Source: Skeletonema tropicum (lineage: Eukaryota > Bacillariophyta > Thalassiosirophyceae > Thalassiosirales > Thalassiosiraceae). Taken from it: a DNA stretch of 64,000 bases. The DNA lies in assembly GCA_037178625.1 (NCBI GenBank), contig CM074128.1:4588001-4652000 (forward strand). Direction: 5' to 3'. A program made the translations under genes and the position numbers. How positions within the stretch are numbered: position 1 is the stretch's first letter; each line of letters starts with the position of its first letter. Under the pieces are notes generated by a model that was given only the letters and a program-made list of their open reading frames with translations, was not told where the DNA came from and did no database searches. Of the stretch, positions 10,512 through 23,757 are shown piece after piece.

Positions 10512-10796
10512 ATGTGTCACCATCGAAGCACCAGTAAAGCAATCGTCACCGATGAAGGGTGGCCTGAAATCTCAACGTTGGTTTCTCGATTGTCTCCAGC
10601 TGATCCTACTCCCCGAGAAGTTAATGTGAGCACTTCCCTCTCCGCACAAGATCTCAAATCTCTCAAGAAGAGTGACCCTTTCCTCTACTATTCCATACTT
10701 TCTTCTGCTGGCACCCTTTCATCATCAATCTCAATACGTACTACGGCTTCAGTGGACACAAAAGCTTACAATAAATCTGAGATATTTATCGGGTGA
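10512..10796 (+). CDS. Truncated 94-residue paralog of the 161-residue ORF, copy 1 of 5
   Basis: The first 62 codons match the 161-codon ORF almost exactly (one N-to-S change at residue 6). The sequence then jumps after the FLYYSI block to unrelated DNA and ends after 32 further codons. It arises from the partial internal duplication (half B) of the 3,354-bp unit and is probably a by-product, not a functional gene. Confidence 0.25.
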   Translation: MCHHRSTSKAIVTDEGWPEISTLVSRLSPADPTPREVNVSTSLSAQDLKSLKKSDPFLYYSILSSAGTLSSSISIRTTASVDTKAYNKSEIFIG

Positions 10797-12718
10797 CTTC
10801 CTACTCAGCTTTAGTAGCAGAGGCAACGTGAGTGTCGATAACTATGTCATCTCTTCTGAAGGATTCGGTAATTTCCATTGTTATCATCCTACTTGCGGCA
10901 TTCTGTATTAGAGATGAAGCATCAACCAGGAACGAATCTGCTATGAAGTAAGAGATGAATAGGGTGACAAACAAACAACGAACAATACATGCAACCACCA
11001 GTAGACGGAATCATTTGGATCTAGGGTTGGCAAATGTTTCTTGAGAAGCACTGCACTGGAGGGTCCATGCGGCAACATTATCTAAGAAGGCTTGTCAGCT
11101 AGAAGAAAAGACGCGTTTTTTTACAGTAGCTTCATCATATACCACCCGACCCCTGCGCAGAAAACGCGGAGCATTGGCTACGATGCATTCCTCCAATAAA
11201 AAGTTTCGTGCGCGAAGTTTCCTAATGAAACATTGCCGTTCATGTCGGAGGGAGAGTCATGCCGGTGCATAACCCATGGAGACATAAAGCATGAGCCTTA
11301 CAGCCCACCAATCGAGTGTATATATCCATAGGGAGGCGTGGGTGTCTTGGTGTACCGATGTTCGGCCGGTAATGACATCCTCAACGTCGTAACTCGGTGT
11401 CCATCAATGGTTCATTTTTATCTTTGAACCTACTGCAATAAGGAGTGACAAAAACACCAATGAAGGCAACCAACACTCTCCACCGACTCTAATATGGTAA
11501 TAGACAGTTAATTGACTCTTGGAGTGGAATGGAAGCTCATATGACATCACTTTGATGATACAAAAATGTACATGTTTTTCGTCTCTGTCAAACGCAACAA
11601 TTAACCGAAAGTTCATGGAGACAGGAGGCATATCGATCAAACAAACGACAGCTTATAATTATTATGATAGTATACATCCTTGGGAGCGATAATAACAATG
11701 AGTTCTGAGGAAATACTTGTTTGTTCAGTAAAACTCATTGCATATTTAGCCTACATCAAAACCAACATACATAACACTGTCTCCCATGTGTTGTAATCAC
11801 TATAAAGCATCATCCACTTGTCGAAGTATTCGAATATACGCATACGATCAATTGGTATATAAATTACCACTCATTTGATGTTATCGGTCCTTCACGATGT
11901 TGATTTCAGCATTGCGTTTAAGGAGCAAATAATAGATTCTGTCTAACTTAAGAAATGTGGTTGATTATCGATTAGATAATGGGTTTGGACTACCCAAGGA
12001 TAAATAGACGCCCAATGTATATATAACATCGATGTGGTGAAAGGATATACTCTCTTTTGTAACATATCATTGCCGAAACGTCCATAGGAGGGGTGAATGG
12101 AGGTGAAATGGTAAATTTTATGCCGTCGATGGCGACGTTATTTTATTCATTTACGGTGGATCGACTGAGTTTTCCTGGCTTATGGGCGCGTATAAGATGA
12201 TTTATGAGACTGATCAAGCCGAGTATTCTAGGCGTATTCAATATGCACGCTTAACTGTGGCCACAGGAGTGGAGGACATCATGGTGACGGTGTAAAAGGT
12301 GGTGGTGGATGATGGATTTTTTGCGTTTCTCGTTCCATCTCAAAATTACGCGGGAAGGCCAAATACTTACGTCAGTATTGCATTGACGAATTGAAGAGAA
12401 ACAATATCCTGATTCCTGATACTGATGAGTCAAGTTGTGATTCCTGATTCCTTTTCAATCAGAGAACTGTTCTCATTCCGGGGTCTCAGACGTTCTGAGA
12501 CTACATAGAGATATATATGTTCACGTAGATTTGTTCCAGTTCGCAGGCTTAACAGGCCAAACTAACAGGCCAAAGAAAAAATGTCTCAGTCCAGAAGTAA
12601 GTACTTCAGTAAGTAGTACGTCTCTATTACAAAAAGTACTGCTTACCAACAAAAAGTACTGCATAACCACATCCTACTTCTTAGGACTGGCATACTTGCA
12701 TAATCTGCTATTCTCCCC

Positions 12719-13204
12719 ATGTGTCACCATCGAAACACCAGTAAAGCAATCGTCACCGACGAAGGGTGGCCTGAAATCTCAACGTTGGTTTCTCGATTGT
12801 CTCCAGCTGATCCTACTCCCCGAGAAGTTAATGTGAGCACTTCCCTCTCCGCACAAGATCTCAAATCTCTCAAGAAGAGTGACCCTTTCCTCTACTATTC
12901 CATACCCGGTGTACTTGATGCTGCCGTCCGCACGGAACTCGTCGACATGCATCAAATAGCTCAGAACGGGTTGAAGGAACACTGCCAATCCTGTCCAGCA
13001 AGCATACAAACTACAAGTGAGCCTGTCGCAAAGGTGAAGCGGTGCACAAGGATGTCCTTTGAATGTCACATAGATTTGTTGTTTGACGAGCTCTCGAACG
13101 GTCTTGACGATATGGTAATAGCATCGGAAGACTTGCTCCCTGACGAGCCATTCGATGACATTGTCATTTCAACTCTTGGAAAGTTTATGAATGCCCGAGG
13201 TTAA
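12719..13204 (+). CDS. Hypothetical 161-residue protein, copy 2 of 7
   Basis: Identical in protein sequence to the copy at 9365, with a 3,354-bp offset and the same in-frame TAA upstream. Confidence 0.4.
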   Translation: MCHHRNTSKAIVTDEGWPEISTLVSRLSPADPTPREVNVSTSLSAQDLKSLKKSDPFLYYSIPGVLDAAVRTELVDMHQIAQNGLKEHCQSCPASIQTTSEPVAKVKRCTRMSFECHIDLLFDELSNGLDDMVIASEDLLPDEPFDDIVISTLGKFMNARG

Positions 13205-13865
13205 CTTAGGTAGTGTAATAACTTAGGTAGTGCAATCTAGATCAGTTCTCGAAGTTTCTACTAAGTTCTTTCTCTTGTGTACTCATATAACTTCCTCTTT
13301 CTACTCTACGGAATACTAGCATGTTGGCGCAAGTCATTGAGGTGTCTGTAGCCACGAAGTGAAGAATCATCCTAGCTTTAACTCAATAGTTCTGATCTAG
13401 ATCTTGAGACGAGCAAGTTACAGCACAATTGTAGTAGCAAGTAGTTGAGGCTTAGCCTGCTCATAGGAGGATGCAAGCAAATCATACTTTGGGTGCTTGT
13501 TAAAATGCCACACCATCCCCCGAATTCTTCGCAAAGGCAGCCCAATATTCGCGAATTGGGGAGGGACCCACGAAGCGATCAAATCGAAATCTATCTGTCG
13601 AATGTCGAATCGCATTTATGGGTGAAATGGCGGGAAATCCTTCAGTGTAGAACACGGAAAATGTAGTTATGTACACGTAGATTTGTTCCAGTTCGCAGGC
13701 TTAACAGGCCAAACTAACAGGCCAAAGAAAAAATAATGTCTCGGTCCAGAAGTAAAAGTATATTTCCGTCTCTTTACAACAAAAAGTACTGCATAACCAC
13801 AGCGCACATAAAACATACTCCAACTTCTTAGGACTGGCATACTTGCATAATCTGCTATTCTCCCC

Positions 13866-14150
13866 ATGTGTCACCATCGAAGCACCAGTAAAGCAATCGT
13901 CACCGATGAAGGGTGGCCTGAAATCTCAACGTTGGTTTCTCGATTGTCTCCAGCTGATCCTACTCCCCGAGAAGTTAATGTGAGCACTTCCCTCTCCGCA
14001 CAAGATCTCAAATCTCTCAAGAAGAGTGACCCTTTCCTCTACTATTCCATACTTTCTTCTGCTGGCACCCTTTCATCATCAATCTCAATACGTACTACGG
14101 CTTCAGTGGACACAAAAGCTTACAATAAATCTGAGATATTTATCGGGTGA
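13866..14150 (+). CDS. Truncated 94-residue paralog, copy 2 of 5
   Basis: Same as the ORF at 10512, one unit further on. Confidence 0.25.
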   Translation: MCHHRSTSKAIVTDEGWPEISTLVSRLSPADPTPREVNVSTSLSAQDLKSLKKSDPFLYYSILSSAGTLSSSISIRTTASVDTKAYNKSEIFIG

Positions 14151-16072
14151 CTTCCTACTCAGCTTTAGTAGCAGAGGCAACGTGAGTGTCGATAACTATG
14201 TCATCTCTTCTGAAGGATTCGGTAATTTCCATTGTTATCATCCTACTTGCGGCATTCTGTATTAGAGATGAAGCATCAACCAGGAACGAATCTGCTATGA
14301 AGTAAGAGATGAATAGGGTGACAAACAAACAACGAACAATACATGCAACCACCAGTAGACGGAATCATTTGGATCTAGGGTTGGCAAATGTTTCTTGAGA
14401 AGCACTGCACTGGAGGGTCCATGCGGCAACATTATCTAAGAAGGCTTGTCAGCTAGAAGAAAAGACGCGTTTTTTTACAGTAGCTTCATCATATACCACC
14501 CGACCCCTGCGCAGAAAACGCGGAGCATTGGCTACGATGCATTCCTCCAATAAAAAGTTTCGTGCGCGAAGTTTCCTAATGAAACATTGCCGTTCATGTC
14601 GGAGGGAGAGTCATGCCGGTGCATAACCCATGGAGACATAAAGCATGAGCCTTACAGCCCACCAATCGAGTGTATATATCCATAGGGAGGCGTGGGTGTC
14701 TTGGTGTACCGATGTTCGGCCGGTAATGACATCCTCAACGTCGTAACTCGGTGTCCATCAATGGTTCATTTTTATCTTTGAACCTACTGCAATAAGGAGT
14801 GACAAAAACACCAATGAAGGCAACCAACACTCTCCACCGACTCTAATATGGTAATAGACTGTTAATTGACTCTTGGAGTGGAATGGAAGCTCATATGACA
14901 TCACTTTGATGATACAAAAATGTACATGTTTTTCGTCTCTGTCAAACGCAACAATTAACCGAAAGTTCATGGAGACAGGAGGCATATCGATCAAACAAAC
15001 GACAGCTTATAATTATTATGATAGTATACATCCTTGGGAGCGATAATAACAATGAGTTCTGAGGAAATACTTGTTTGTTCAGTAAAACTCATTGCATATT
15101 TAGCCTACATCAAAACCAACATACATAACACTGTCTCCCATGTGTTGTAATCACTATAAAGCATCATCCACTTGTCGAAGTATTCGAATATACGCATACG
15201 ATCAATTGGTATATAAATTACCACTCATTTGATGTTATCGGTCCTTCACGATGTTGATTTCAGCATTGCGTTTAAGGAGCAAATAATAGATTCTGTCTAA
15301 CTTAAGAAATGTGGTTGATTATCGATTAGATAATGGGTTTGGACTACCCAAGGATAAATAGACGCCCAATGTATATATAACATCGATGTGGTGAAAGGAT
15401 ATACTCTCTTTTGTAACATATCATTGCCGAAACGTCCATAGGAGGGGTGAATGGAGGTGAAATGGTAAATTTTATGCCGTCGATGGCGACGTTGTTTTAT
15501 TCATTTACGGTGGATCGACTGAGTTTTCCTGGCTTATGGGCGCGTATAAGATGATTTATGAGACTGATCAAGCCGAGTATTCTAGGCGTATTCAATATGC
15601 ACGCTTAACTGTGGCCACAGGAGTGGAGGACATCATGGTGACGGTGTAAAAGGTGGTGGTGGATGATGGATTTTTTGCGTTTCTCGTTCCATCTCAAAAT
15701 TACGCGGGAAGGCCAAATACTTACGTCAGTATTGCATTGACGAATTGAAGAGAAACAATATCCTGATTCCTGATACTGATGAGTCAAGTTGTGATTCCTG
15801 ATTCCTTTTCAATCAGAGAACTGTTCTCATTCCGGGGTCTCAGACGTTCTGAGACTACATAGAGATATATATGTTCACGTAGATTTGTTCCAGTTCGCAG
15901 GCTTAACAGGCCAAACTAACAGGCCAAAGAAAAAATGTCTCAGTCCAGAAGTAAGTACTTCAGTAAGTAGTACGTCTCTATTACAAAAAGTACTGCTTAC
16001 CAACAAAAAGTACTGCATAACCACATCCTACTTCTTAGGACTGGCATACTTGCATAATCTGCTATTCTCCCC

Positions 16073-16558
16073 ATGTGTCACCATCGAAACACCAGTAAAG
16101 CAATCGTCACCGACGAAGGGTGGCCTGAAATCTCAACGTTGGTTTCTCGATTGTCTCCAGCTGATCCTACTCCCCGAGAAGTTAATGTGAGCACTTCCCT
16201 CTCCGCACAAGATCTCAAATCTCTCAAGAAGAGTGACCCTTTCCTCTACTATTCCATACCCGGTGTACTTGATGCTGCCGTCCGCACGGAACTCGTCGAC
16301 ATGCATCAAATAGCTCAGAACGGGTTGAAGGAACACTGCCAATCCTGTCCAGCAAGCATACAAACTACAAGTGAGCCTGTCGCAAAGGTGAAGCGGTGCA
16401 CAAGGATGTCCTTTGAATGTCACATAGATTTGTTGTTTGACGAGCTCTCGAACGGTCTTGACGATATGGTAATAGCATCGGAAGACTTGCTCCCTGACGA
16501 GCCATTCGATGACATTGTCATTTCAACTCTTGGAAAGTTTATGAATGCCCGAGGTTAA
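16073..16558 (+). CDS. Hypothetical 161-residue protein, copy 3 of 7
   Basis: Identical protein to copies 1 and 2. It lies in the truncated third unit of array I. Confidence 0.4.
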   Translation: MCHHRNTSKAIVTDEGWPEISTLVSRLSPADPTPREVNVSTSLSAQDLKSLKKSDPFLYYSIPGVLDAAVRTELVDMHQIAQNGLKEHCQSCPASIQTTSEPVAKVKRCTRMSFECHIDLLFDELSNGLDDMVIASEDLLPDEPFDDIVISTLGKFMNARG

Positions 16559-17219
16559 CTTAGGTAGTGTAATAACTTAGGTAGTGCAATCTAGATCAGT
16601 TCTCGAAGTTTCTACTAAGTTCTTTCTCTTGTGTACTCATATAACTTCCTCTTTCTACTCTACGGAATACTAGCATGTTGGCGCAAGTCATTGAGGTGTC
16701 TGTAGCCACGAAGTGAAGAATCATCCTAGCTTTAACTCAATAGTTCTGATCTAGATCTTGAGACGAGCAAGTTACAGCACAATTGTAGTAGCAAGTAGTT
16801 GAGGCTTAGCCTGCTCATAGGAGGATGCAAGCAAATCATACTTTGGGTGCTTGTTAAAATGCCACACCATCCCCCGAATTCTTCGCAAAGGCAGCCCAAT
16901 ATTCGCGAATTGGGGAGGGACCCACGAAGCGATCAAATCGAAATCTATCTGTCGAATGTCGAATCGCATTTATGGGTGAAATGGCGGGAAATCCTTCAGT
17001 GTAGAACACGGAAAATGTAGTTATGTACACGTAGATTTGTTCCAGTTCGCAGGCTTAACAGGCCAAACTAACAGGCCAAAGAAAAAATAATGTCTCGGTC
17101 CAGAAGTAAAAGTATATTTCCGTCTCTTTACAACAAAAAGTACTGCATAACCACAGCGCACATAAAACATACTCCAACTTCTTAGGACTGGCATACTTGC
17201 ATAATCTGCTATTCTCCCC

Positions 17220-17504
17220 ATGTGTCACCATCGAAGCACCAGTAAAGCAATCGTCACCGATGAAGGGTGGCCTGAAATCTCAACGTTGGTTTCTCGATTG
17301 TCTCCAGCTGATCCTACTCCCCGAGAAGTTAATGTGAGCACTTCCCTCTCCGCACAAGATCTCAAATCTCTCAAGAAGAGTGACCCTTTCCTCTACTATT
17401 CCATACTTTCTTCTGCTGGCACCCTTTCATCATCAATCTCAATACGTACTACGGCTTCAGTGGACACAAAAGCTTACAATAAATCTGAGATATTTATCGG
17501 GTGA
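17220..17504 (+). CDS. Truncated 94-residue paralog, copy 3 of 5
   Basis: Same as the ORF at 10512. The unit ends about 310 bp downstream at 17818. Confidence 0.25.
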   Translation: MCHHRSTSKAIVTDEGWPEISTLVSRLSPADPTPREVNVSTSLSAQDLKSLKKSDPFLYYSILSSAGTLSSSISIRTTASVDTKAYNKSEIFIG

Positions 17505-17818
17505 CTTCCTACTCAGCTTTAGTAGCAGAGGCAACGTGAGTGTCGATAACTATGTCATCTCTTCTGAAGGATTCGGTAATTTCCATTGTTATCATCCTAC
17601 TTGCGGCATTCTGTATTAGAGATGAAGCATCAACCAGGAACGAATCTGCTATGAAGTAAGAGATGAATAGGGTGACAAACAAACAACGAACAATACATGC
17701 AACCACCAGTAGACGGAATCATTTGGATCTAGGGTTGGCAAATGTTTCTTGAGAAGCACTGCACTGGAGGGTCCATGCGGCAACATTATCTAAGAAGGCT
17801 TGTCAGCTAGAAGAAAAG

Positions 17819-19347
17819 ATAGTCTTTTGACGCAACCGTGATGCATGTATGTGTCCTCCTGCTGAACCATGCAACAATACACATTAAAATGAGAAATAAC
17901 ACACATAATATAAAGAGATTAATAATCCTTATATTCATAATAACATTATCTTAGACGCAACCTACACACAAGCACTTGCCTTGTCTTCTACAGAGATTAC
18001 AGAAGTTGATTGTTAATTCAAGGCTGCAACACTGGAAAATAAATAGCACGACGGCTTGCTCTTGAGATATAATGTGGACTCTAGTTCATATATTAATAGT
18101 TTAGGAGAGTAATTGCAATAAAATGTGTTGCTGTGTATATTACTACCATCCTAATGAGATGCTATGTCCGCACACGAATCTGTTCACAAAACACCCGCAA
18201 GACATCGCCTAAGTGGATCAAAATCAGATACCATGGCGTTATGAACACCCCTACTAGCTATCTATATTAATATGGTACTGAGAGTACTACGGGGGCCTTG
18301 TGGAACGATTATTGCGTTTCCTCGTCTACGTTATTTGACACCTGCAGCAAAATAGACCAAAAATCGATGCGTTAGATATAGCCGCCGATACGTCTGCAGG
18401 CTCTCAATTTCATGACTTCCCGAGTACATCAACGTTTTCTACGTCAAAAACTGATCTAGATCATAGCTTTACAATGCGTTGGAGTCCTAATTGATTGTGC
18501 TATGGCATAGCGGCCCACCATGATGGCTGTGATGCTGCTGTGATGGGTTGAAATGTTTTTGGAAAAGTTGGCGATGAAATATTTTACCCTGATCACGGGT
18601 TCTAAGGCCTACGTAGGAATTCAAATCATCGTAGAACGTACATACTACCTATAAGTCCCACCTAATGCTGCACTTTTTGACATCAACCATGAAGCTGCCG
18701 CTCCTACCGACGACCACAACCATGCACACGCTTCAAATATAACCAATATATGCACCTATATCGCTCCCAATTACTATTGGGTATATTATGGAGGCGTTTT
18801 TTTGTCGAGGTAGATGCCGTCGTTGAGATATTCGAGTCGCCATCAACGATATAATAATTGGTCATTTTCGTCCACCTGTGGTATGATCCTTTTGGCAATG
18901 ATACGCTGCACTAAAAGGTCCCCTACTTTACATATCTCATCTGCAATATAATATTGACTTCCGTGGTCGTGCCCCACGTATGAGAGTGCTCCCTCTATTG
19001 ATTATTACCTAGGAGCACATGTGATCGGACATGTGATGTTTCACATAATTAATATGCAACAATCAACCATATAAACAGTCCATAACAACAATGCAAACAC
19101 AAATCTTCAACTCTCAACATAACAGAGGATGTCTGGGGGGTATACACGCTTCAGCAGCCGCAAAATAGGTGGTGGATGTCATATTATTTATCATGGTGTA
19201 GAGGCTTACATTTTGTAATTTATTGTACCAAATAATATTTAATATTATCCGATTGAAAACACTACTCCAAACAATAACAATGTATATTATTACCGCAATG
19301 ATGTGTTAGTTCTGTTTTGGATGTGTTTTGGACATTATTGGTGGCTG
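17819..19347. other. Unique AT-rich spacer between the two arrays
   Basis: At 17818 the tandem unit stops and unrelated AT-rich sequence follows until the second duplication copy begins near 19348. Open frames are short and unconvincing on both strands. I see no gene, RNA or clear repeat in it. Confidence 0.6.
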
Positions 19348-19803
19348 TATACAACAATTGATGGTGGATATTGTGCCCATTTGAGACGAGTTTTTTGTAA
19401 TTATTGACTCGTCGCTTCAAGGAGTTAACAAGACTCTTTTTATCAGGTTTATGCCCCCCAATCATCGCTCTACATCATATTATGACTGGGGCATAAGTTT
19501 TGGGGCTTCGTTCCTTCTATGATGCATCCTTTGGTGGCAGTGTTGGTCGCGACAAGGCGACAGGTGGCTGTTGATGATGGTGTGGCTAGATCACTTATAT
19601 TCTTGGTGATTACGGTGATTACTGTGGCGATAAGCATAACCTACGAATAAGATATGTTTGGTTGTCAATTGGAAGGGGCAGGGCGGATTGATGGCACACC
19701 CTACTGCCTCTCTTTTGGATATATACGGCAGCGGCAGACTGTGTCGTCGAGGTTTAATTTCTAGCGATAAAATATGTCGACGAAAATTAATTCGACGTTA
19801 TTG

Positions 19804-19880
19804 TATACTGGTGAACTTTTTTAATAATGAACTACAATATGGGTGTAGAGTTCATTGCCAAAAAAGTTCACCAGTATATC
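19804..19880. repeat. Long hairpin, second copy
   Basis: Exact counterpart of the 8765-8841 hairpin inside the duplicated lead-in. Confidence 0.6.
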
Positions 19881-20403
19881 AAGATGGGACATTATATCAC
19901 CATAGGACGCAAACACACCATGGTGCCGGTGCTCCTCTTCTTGGTGATGTTGAGTGGAGATGAAAAAGTGTTTGGCGATAGTTAGCCCGTCAAGAAAATA
20001 TATTGATTTTTGCCTGTTTTGGGCTGCAAGGGTTAACAAATGTCATAGCGATAGTCATATCACACGGTATGTACTATTCCTACGTTGATACTCCTACTTT
20101 TGAACTTAGACCGGGAGGCTTAGAACCCGTGCCTGATTCCTTTTCAATCAGAGAACTGTTCTCATTCCGGGGTCTCAGACGTTCTGAGACTACATAGAGA
20201 TATGTACACGTAGATTTGTTCCAGTTCGCAGGCTTAACAGGCCAAACTAACAGGCCAAAGAAAAAATGTCTCAGTCCAGAAGTAAGTACTTCAGTAAGTA
20301 GTACGTCTCTATTACAAAAAGTACTGCTTACCAACAAAAAGTACTGCATAACCACATCCTACTTCTTAGGACTGGCATACTTGCATAATCTGCTATTCTC
20401 CCC

Positions 20404-20889
20404 ATGTGTCACCATCGAAACACCAGTAAAGCAATCGTCACCGACGAAGGGTGGCCTGAAATCTCAACGTTGGTTTCTCGATTGTCTCCAGCTGATCCTA
20501 CTCCCCGAGAAGTTAATGTGAGCACTTCCCTCTCCGCACAAGATCTCAAATCTCTCAAGAAGAGTGACCCTTTCCTCTACTATTCCATACCCGGTGTACT
20601 TGATGCTGCCGTCCGCACGGAACTCGTCGACATGCATCAAATAGCTCAGAACGGGTTGAAGGAACACTGCCAATCCTGTCCAGCAAGCATACAAACTACA
20701 AGTGAGCCTGTCGCAAAGGTGAAGCGGTGCACAAGGATGTCCTTTGAATGTCACATAGATTTGTTGTTTGACGAGCTCTCGAACGGTCTTGACGATATGG
20801 TAATAGCATCGGAAGACTTGCTCCCTGACGAGCCATTCGATGACATTGTCATTTCAACTCTTGGAAAGTTTATGAATGCCCGAGGTTAA
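20404..20889 (+). CDS. Hypothetical 161-residue protein, copy 4 of 7
   Basis: Identical protein to the ORF at 9365, in the first unit of array II. Confidence 0.4.
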   Translation: MCHHRNTSKAIVTDEGWPEISTLVSRLSPADPTPREVNVSTSLSAQDLKSLKKSDPFLYYSIPGVLDAAVRTELVDMHQIAQNGLKEHCQSCPASIQTTSEPVAKVKRCTRMSFECHIDLLFDELSNGLDDMVIASEDLLPDEPFDDIVISTLGKFMNARG

Positions 20890-21550
20890 CTTAGGTAGTG
20901 TAATAACTTAGGTAGTGCAATCTAGATCAGTTCTCGAAGTTTCTACTAAGTTCTTTCTCTTGTGTACTCATATAACTTCCTCTTTCTACTCTACGGAATA
21001 CTAGCATGTTGGCGCAAGTCATTGAGGTGTCTGTAGCCACGAAGTGAAGAATCATCCTAGCTTTAACTCAATAGTTCTGATCTAGATCTTGAGACGAGCA
21101 AGTTACAGCACAATTGTAGTAGCAAGTAGTTGAGGCTTAGCCTGCTCATAGGAGGATGCAAGCAAATCATACTTTGGGTGCTTGTTAAAATGCCACACCA
21201 TCCCCCGAATTCTTCGCAAAGGCAGCCCAATATTCGCGAATTGGGGAGGGACCCACGAAGCGATCAAATCGAAATCTATCTGTCGAATGTCGAATCGCAT
21301 TTATGGGTGAAATGGCGGGAAATCCTTCAGTGTAGAACACGGAAAATGTAGTTATGTACACGTAGATTTGTTCCAGTTCGCAGGCTTAACAGGCCAAACT
21401 AACAGGCCAAAGAAAAAATAATGTCTCGGTCCAGAAGTAAAAGTATATTTCCGTCTCTTTACAACAAAAAGTACTGCATAACCACAGCGCACATAAAACA
21501 TACTCCAACTTCTTAGGACTGGCATACTTGCATAATCTGCTATTCTCCCC

Positions 21551-21835
21551 ATGTGTCACCATCGAAGCACCAGTAAAGCAATCGTCACCGATGAAGGGTG
21601 GCCTGAAATCTCAACGTTGGTTTCTCGATTGTCTCCAGCTGATCCTACTCCCCGAGAAGTTAATGTGAGCACTTCCCTCTCCGCACAAGATCTCAAATCT
21701 CTCAAGAAGAGTGACCCTTTCCTCTACTATTCCATACTTTCTTCTGCTGGCACCCTTTCATCATCAATCTCAATACGTACTACGGCTTCAGTGGACACAA
21801 AAGCTTACAATAAATCTGAGATATTTATCGGGTGA
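21551..21835 (+). CDS. Truncated 94-residue paralog, copy 4 of 5
   Basis: Same as the ORF at 10512, in array II. Confidence 0.25.
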   Translation: MCHHRSTSKAIVTDEGWPEISTLVSRLSPADPTPREVNVSTSLSAQDLKSLKKSDPFLYYSILSSAGTLSSSISIRTTASVDTKAYNKSEIFIG

Positions 21836-23757
21836 CTTCCTACTCAGCTTTAGTAGCAGAGGCAACGTGAGTGTCGATAACTATGTCATCTCTTCTGAAG
21901 GATTCGGTAATTTCCATTGTTATCATCCTACTTGCGGCATTCTGTATTAGAGATGAAGCATCAACCAGGAACGAATCTGCTATGAAGTAAGAGATGAATA
22001 GGGTGACAAACAAACAACGAACAATACATGCAACCACCAGTAGACGGAATCATTTGGATCTAGGGTTGGCAAATGTTTCTTGAGAAGCACTGCACTGGAG
22101 GGTCCATGCGGCAACATTATCTAAGAAGGCTTGTCAGCTAGAAGAAAAGACGCGTTTTTTTACAGTAGCTTCATCATATACCACCCGACCCCTGCGCAGA
22201 AAACGCGGAGCATTGGCTACGATGCATTCCTCCAATAAAAAGTTTCGTGCGCGAAGTTTCCTAATGAAACATTGCCGTTCATGTCGGAGGGAGAGTCATG
22301 CCGGTGCATAACCCATGGAGACATAAAGCATGAGCCTTACAGCCCACCAATCGAGTGTATATATCCATAGGGAGGCGTGGGTGTCTTGGTGTACCGATGT
22401 TCGGCCGGTAATGACATCCTCAACGTCGTAACTCGGTGTCCATCAATGGTTCATTTTTATCTTTGAACCTACTGCAATAAGGAGTGACAAAAACACCAAT
22501 GAAGGCAACCAACACTCTCCACCGACTCTAATATGGTAATAGACAGTTAATTGACTCTTGGAGTGGAATGGAAGCTCATATGACATCACTTTGATGATAC
22601 AAAAATGTACATGTTTTTCGTCTCTGTCAAACGCAACAATTAACCGAAAGTTCATGGAGACAGGAGGCATATCGATCAAACAAACGACAGCTTATAATTA
22701 TTATGATAGTATACATCCTTGGGAGCGATAATAACAATGAGTTCTGAGGAAATACTTGTTTGTTCAGTAAAACTCATTGCATATTTAGCCTACATCAAAA
22801 CCAACATACATAACACTGTCTCCCATGTGTTGTAATCACTATAAAGCATCATCCACTTGTCGAAGTATTCGAATATACGCATACGATCAATTGGTATATA
22901 AATTACCACTCATTTGATGTTATCGGTCCTTCACGATGTTGATTTCAGCATTGCGTTTAAGGAGCAAATAATAGATTCTGTCTAACTTAAGAAATGTGGT
23001 TGATTATCGATTAGATAATGGGTTTGGACTACCCAAGGATAAATAGACGCCCAATGTATATATAACATCGATGTGGTGAAAGGATATACTCTCTTTTGTA
23101 ACATATCATTGCCGAAACGTCCATAGGAGGGGTGAATGGAGGTGAAATGGTAAATTTTATGCCGTCGATGGCGACGTTATTTTATTCATTTACGGTGGAT
23201 CGACTGAGTTTTCCTGGCTTATGGGCGCGTATAAGATGATTTATGAGACTGATCAAGCCGAGTATTCTAGGCGTATTCAATATGCACGCTTAACTGTGGC
23301 CACAGGAGTGGAGGACATCATGGTGACGGTGTAAAAGGTGGTGGTGGATGATGGATTTTTTGCGTTTCTCGTTCCATCTCAAAATTACGCGGGAAGGCCA
23401 AATACTTACGTCAGTATTGCATTGACGAATTGAAGAGAAACAATATCCTGATTCCTGATACTGATGAGTCAAGTTGTGATTCCTGATTCCTTTTCAATCA
23501 GAGAACTGTTCTCATTCCGGGGTCTCAGACGTTCTGAGACTACATAGAGATATATATGTTCACGTAGATTTGTTCCAGTTCGCAGGCTTAACAGGCCAAA
23601 CTAACAGGCCAAAGAAAAAATGTCTCAGTCCAGAAGTAAGTACTTCAGTAAGTAGTACGTCTCTATTACAAAAAGTACTGCTTACCAACAAAAAGTACTG
23701 CATAACCACATCCTACTTCTTAGGACTGGCATACTTGCATAATCTGCTATTCTCCCC

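Larger units (their letters stand above)
8309..16637. repeat. Segmental duplication, left copy (offset 11,039 bp)
   Basis: Sequence from about 8309 to 16637 recurs from about 19348 to 27676 at a constant offset of 11,039 bp with only isolated substitutions (for example near 9088/20127 and 14860/25899). The copy includes a unique 780-bp lead-in and two and a half 3,354-bp tandem units. Confidence 0.9.
9093..17818. repeat. Tandem array I of 3,354-bp units (2.6 copies)
   Basis: Units start at about 9093, 12443 and 15797 at a period of 3,354 bp and are nearly identical; the third is cut at 17818. Each full unit has a half A (with the 161-codon ORF), a half B that repeats the first ~385 bp of A in diverged form (with the 94-codon ORF), and about 1.6 kb of AT-rich spacer without a recognisable gene. 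Unit starts carry a short hairpin (GTCTCAGA, 3-nt loop, TCTGAGAC) just upstream of the ORF region. Confidence 0.9.
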
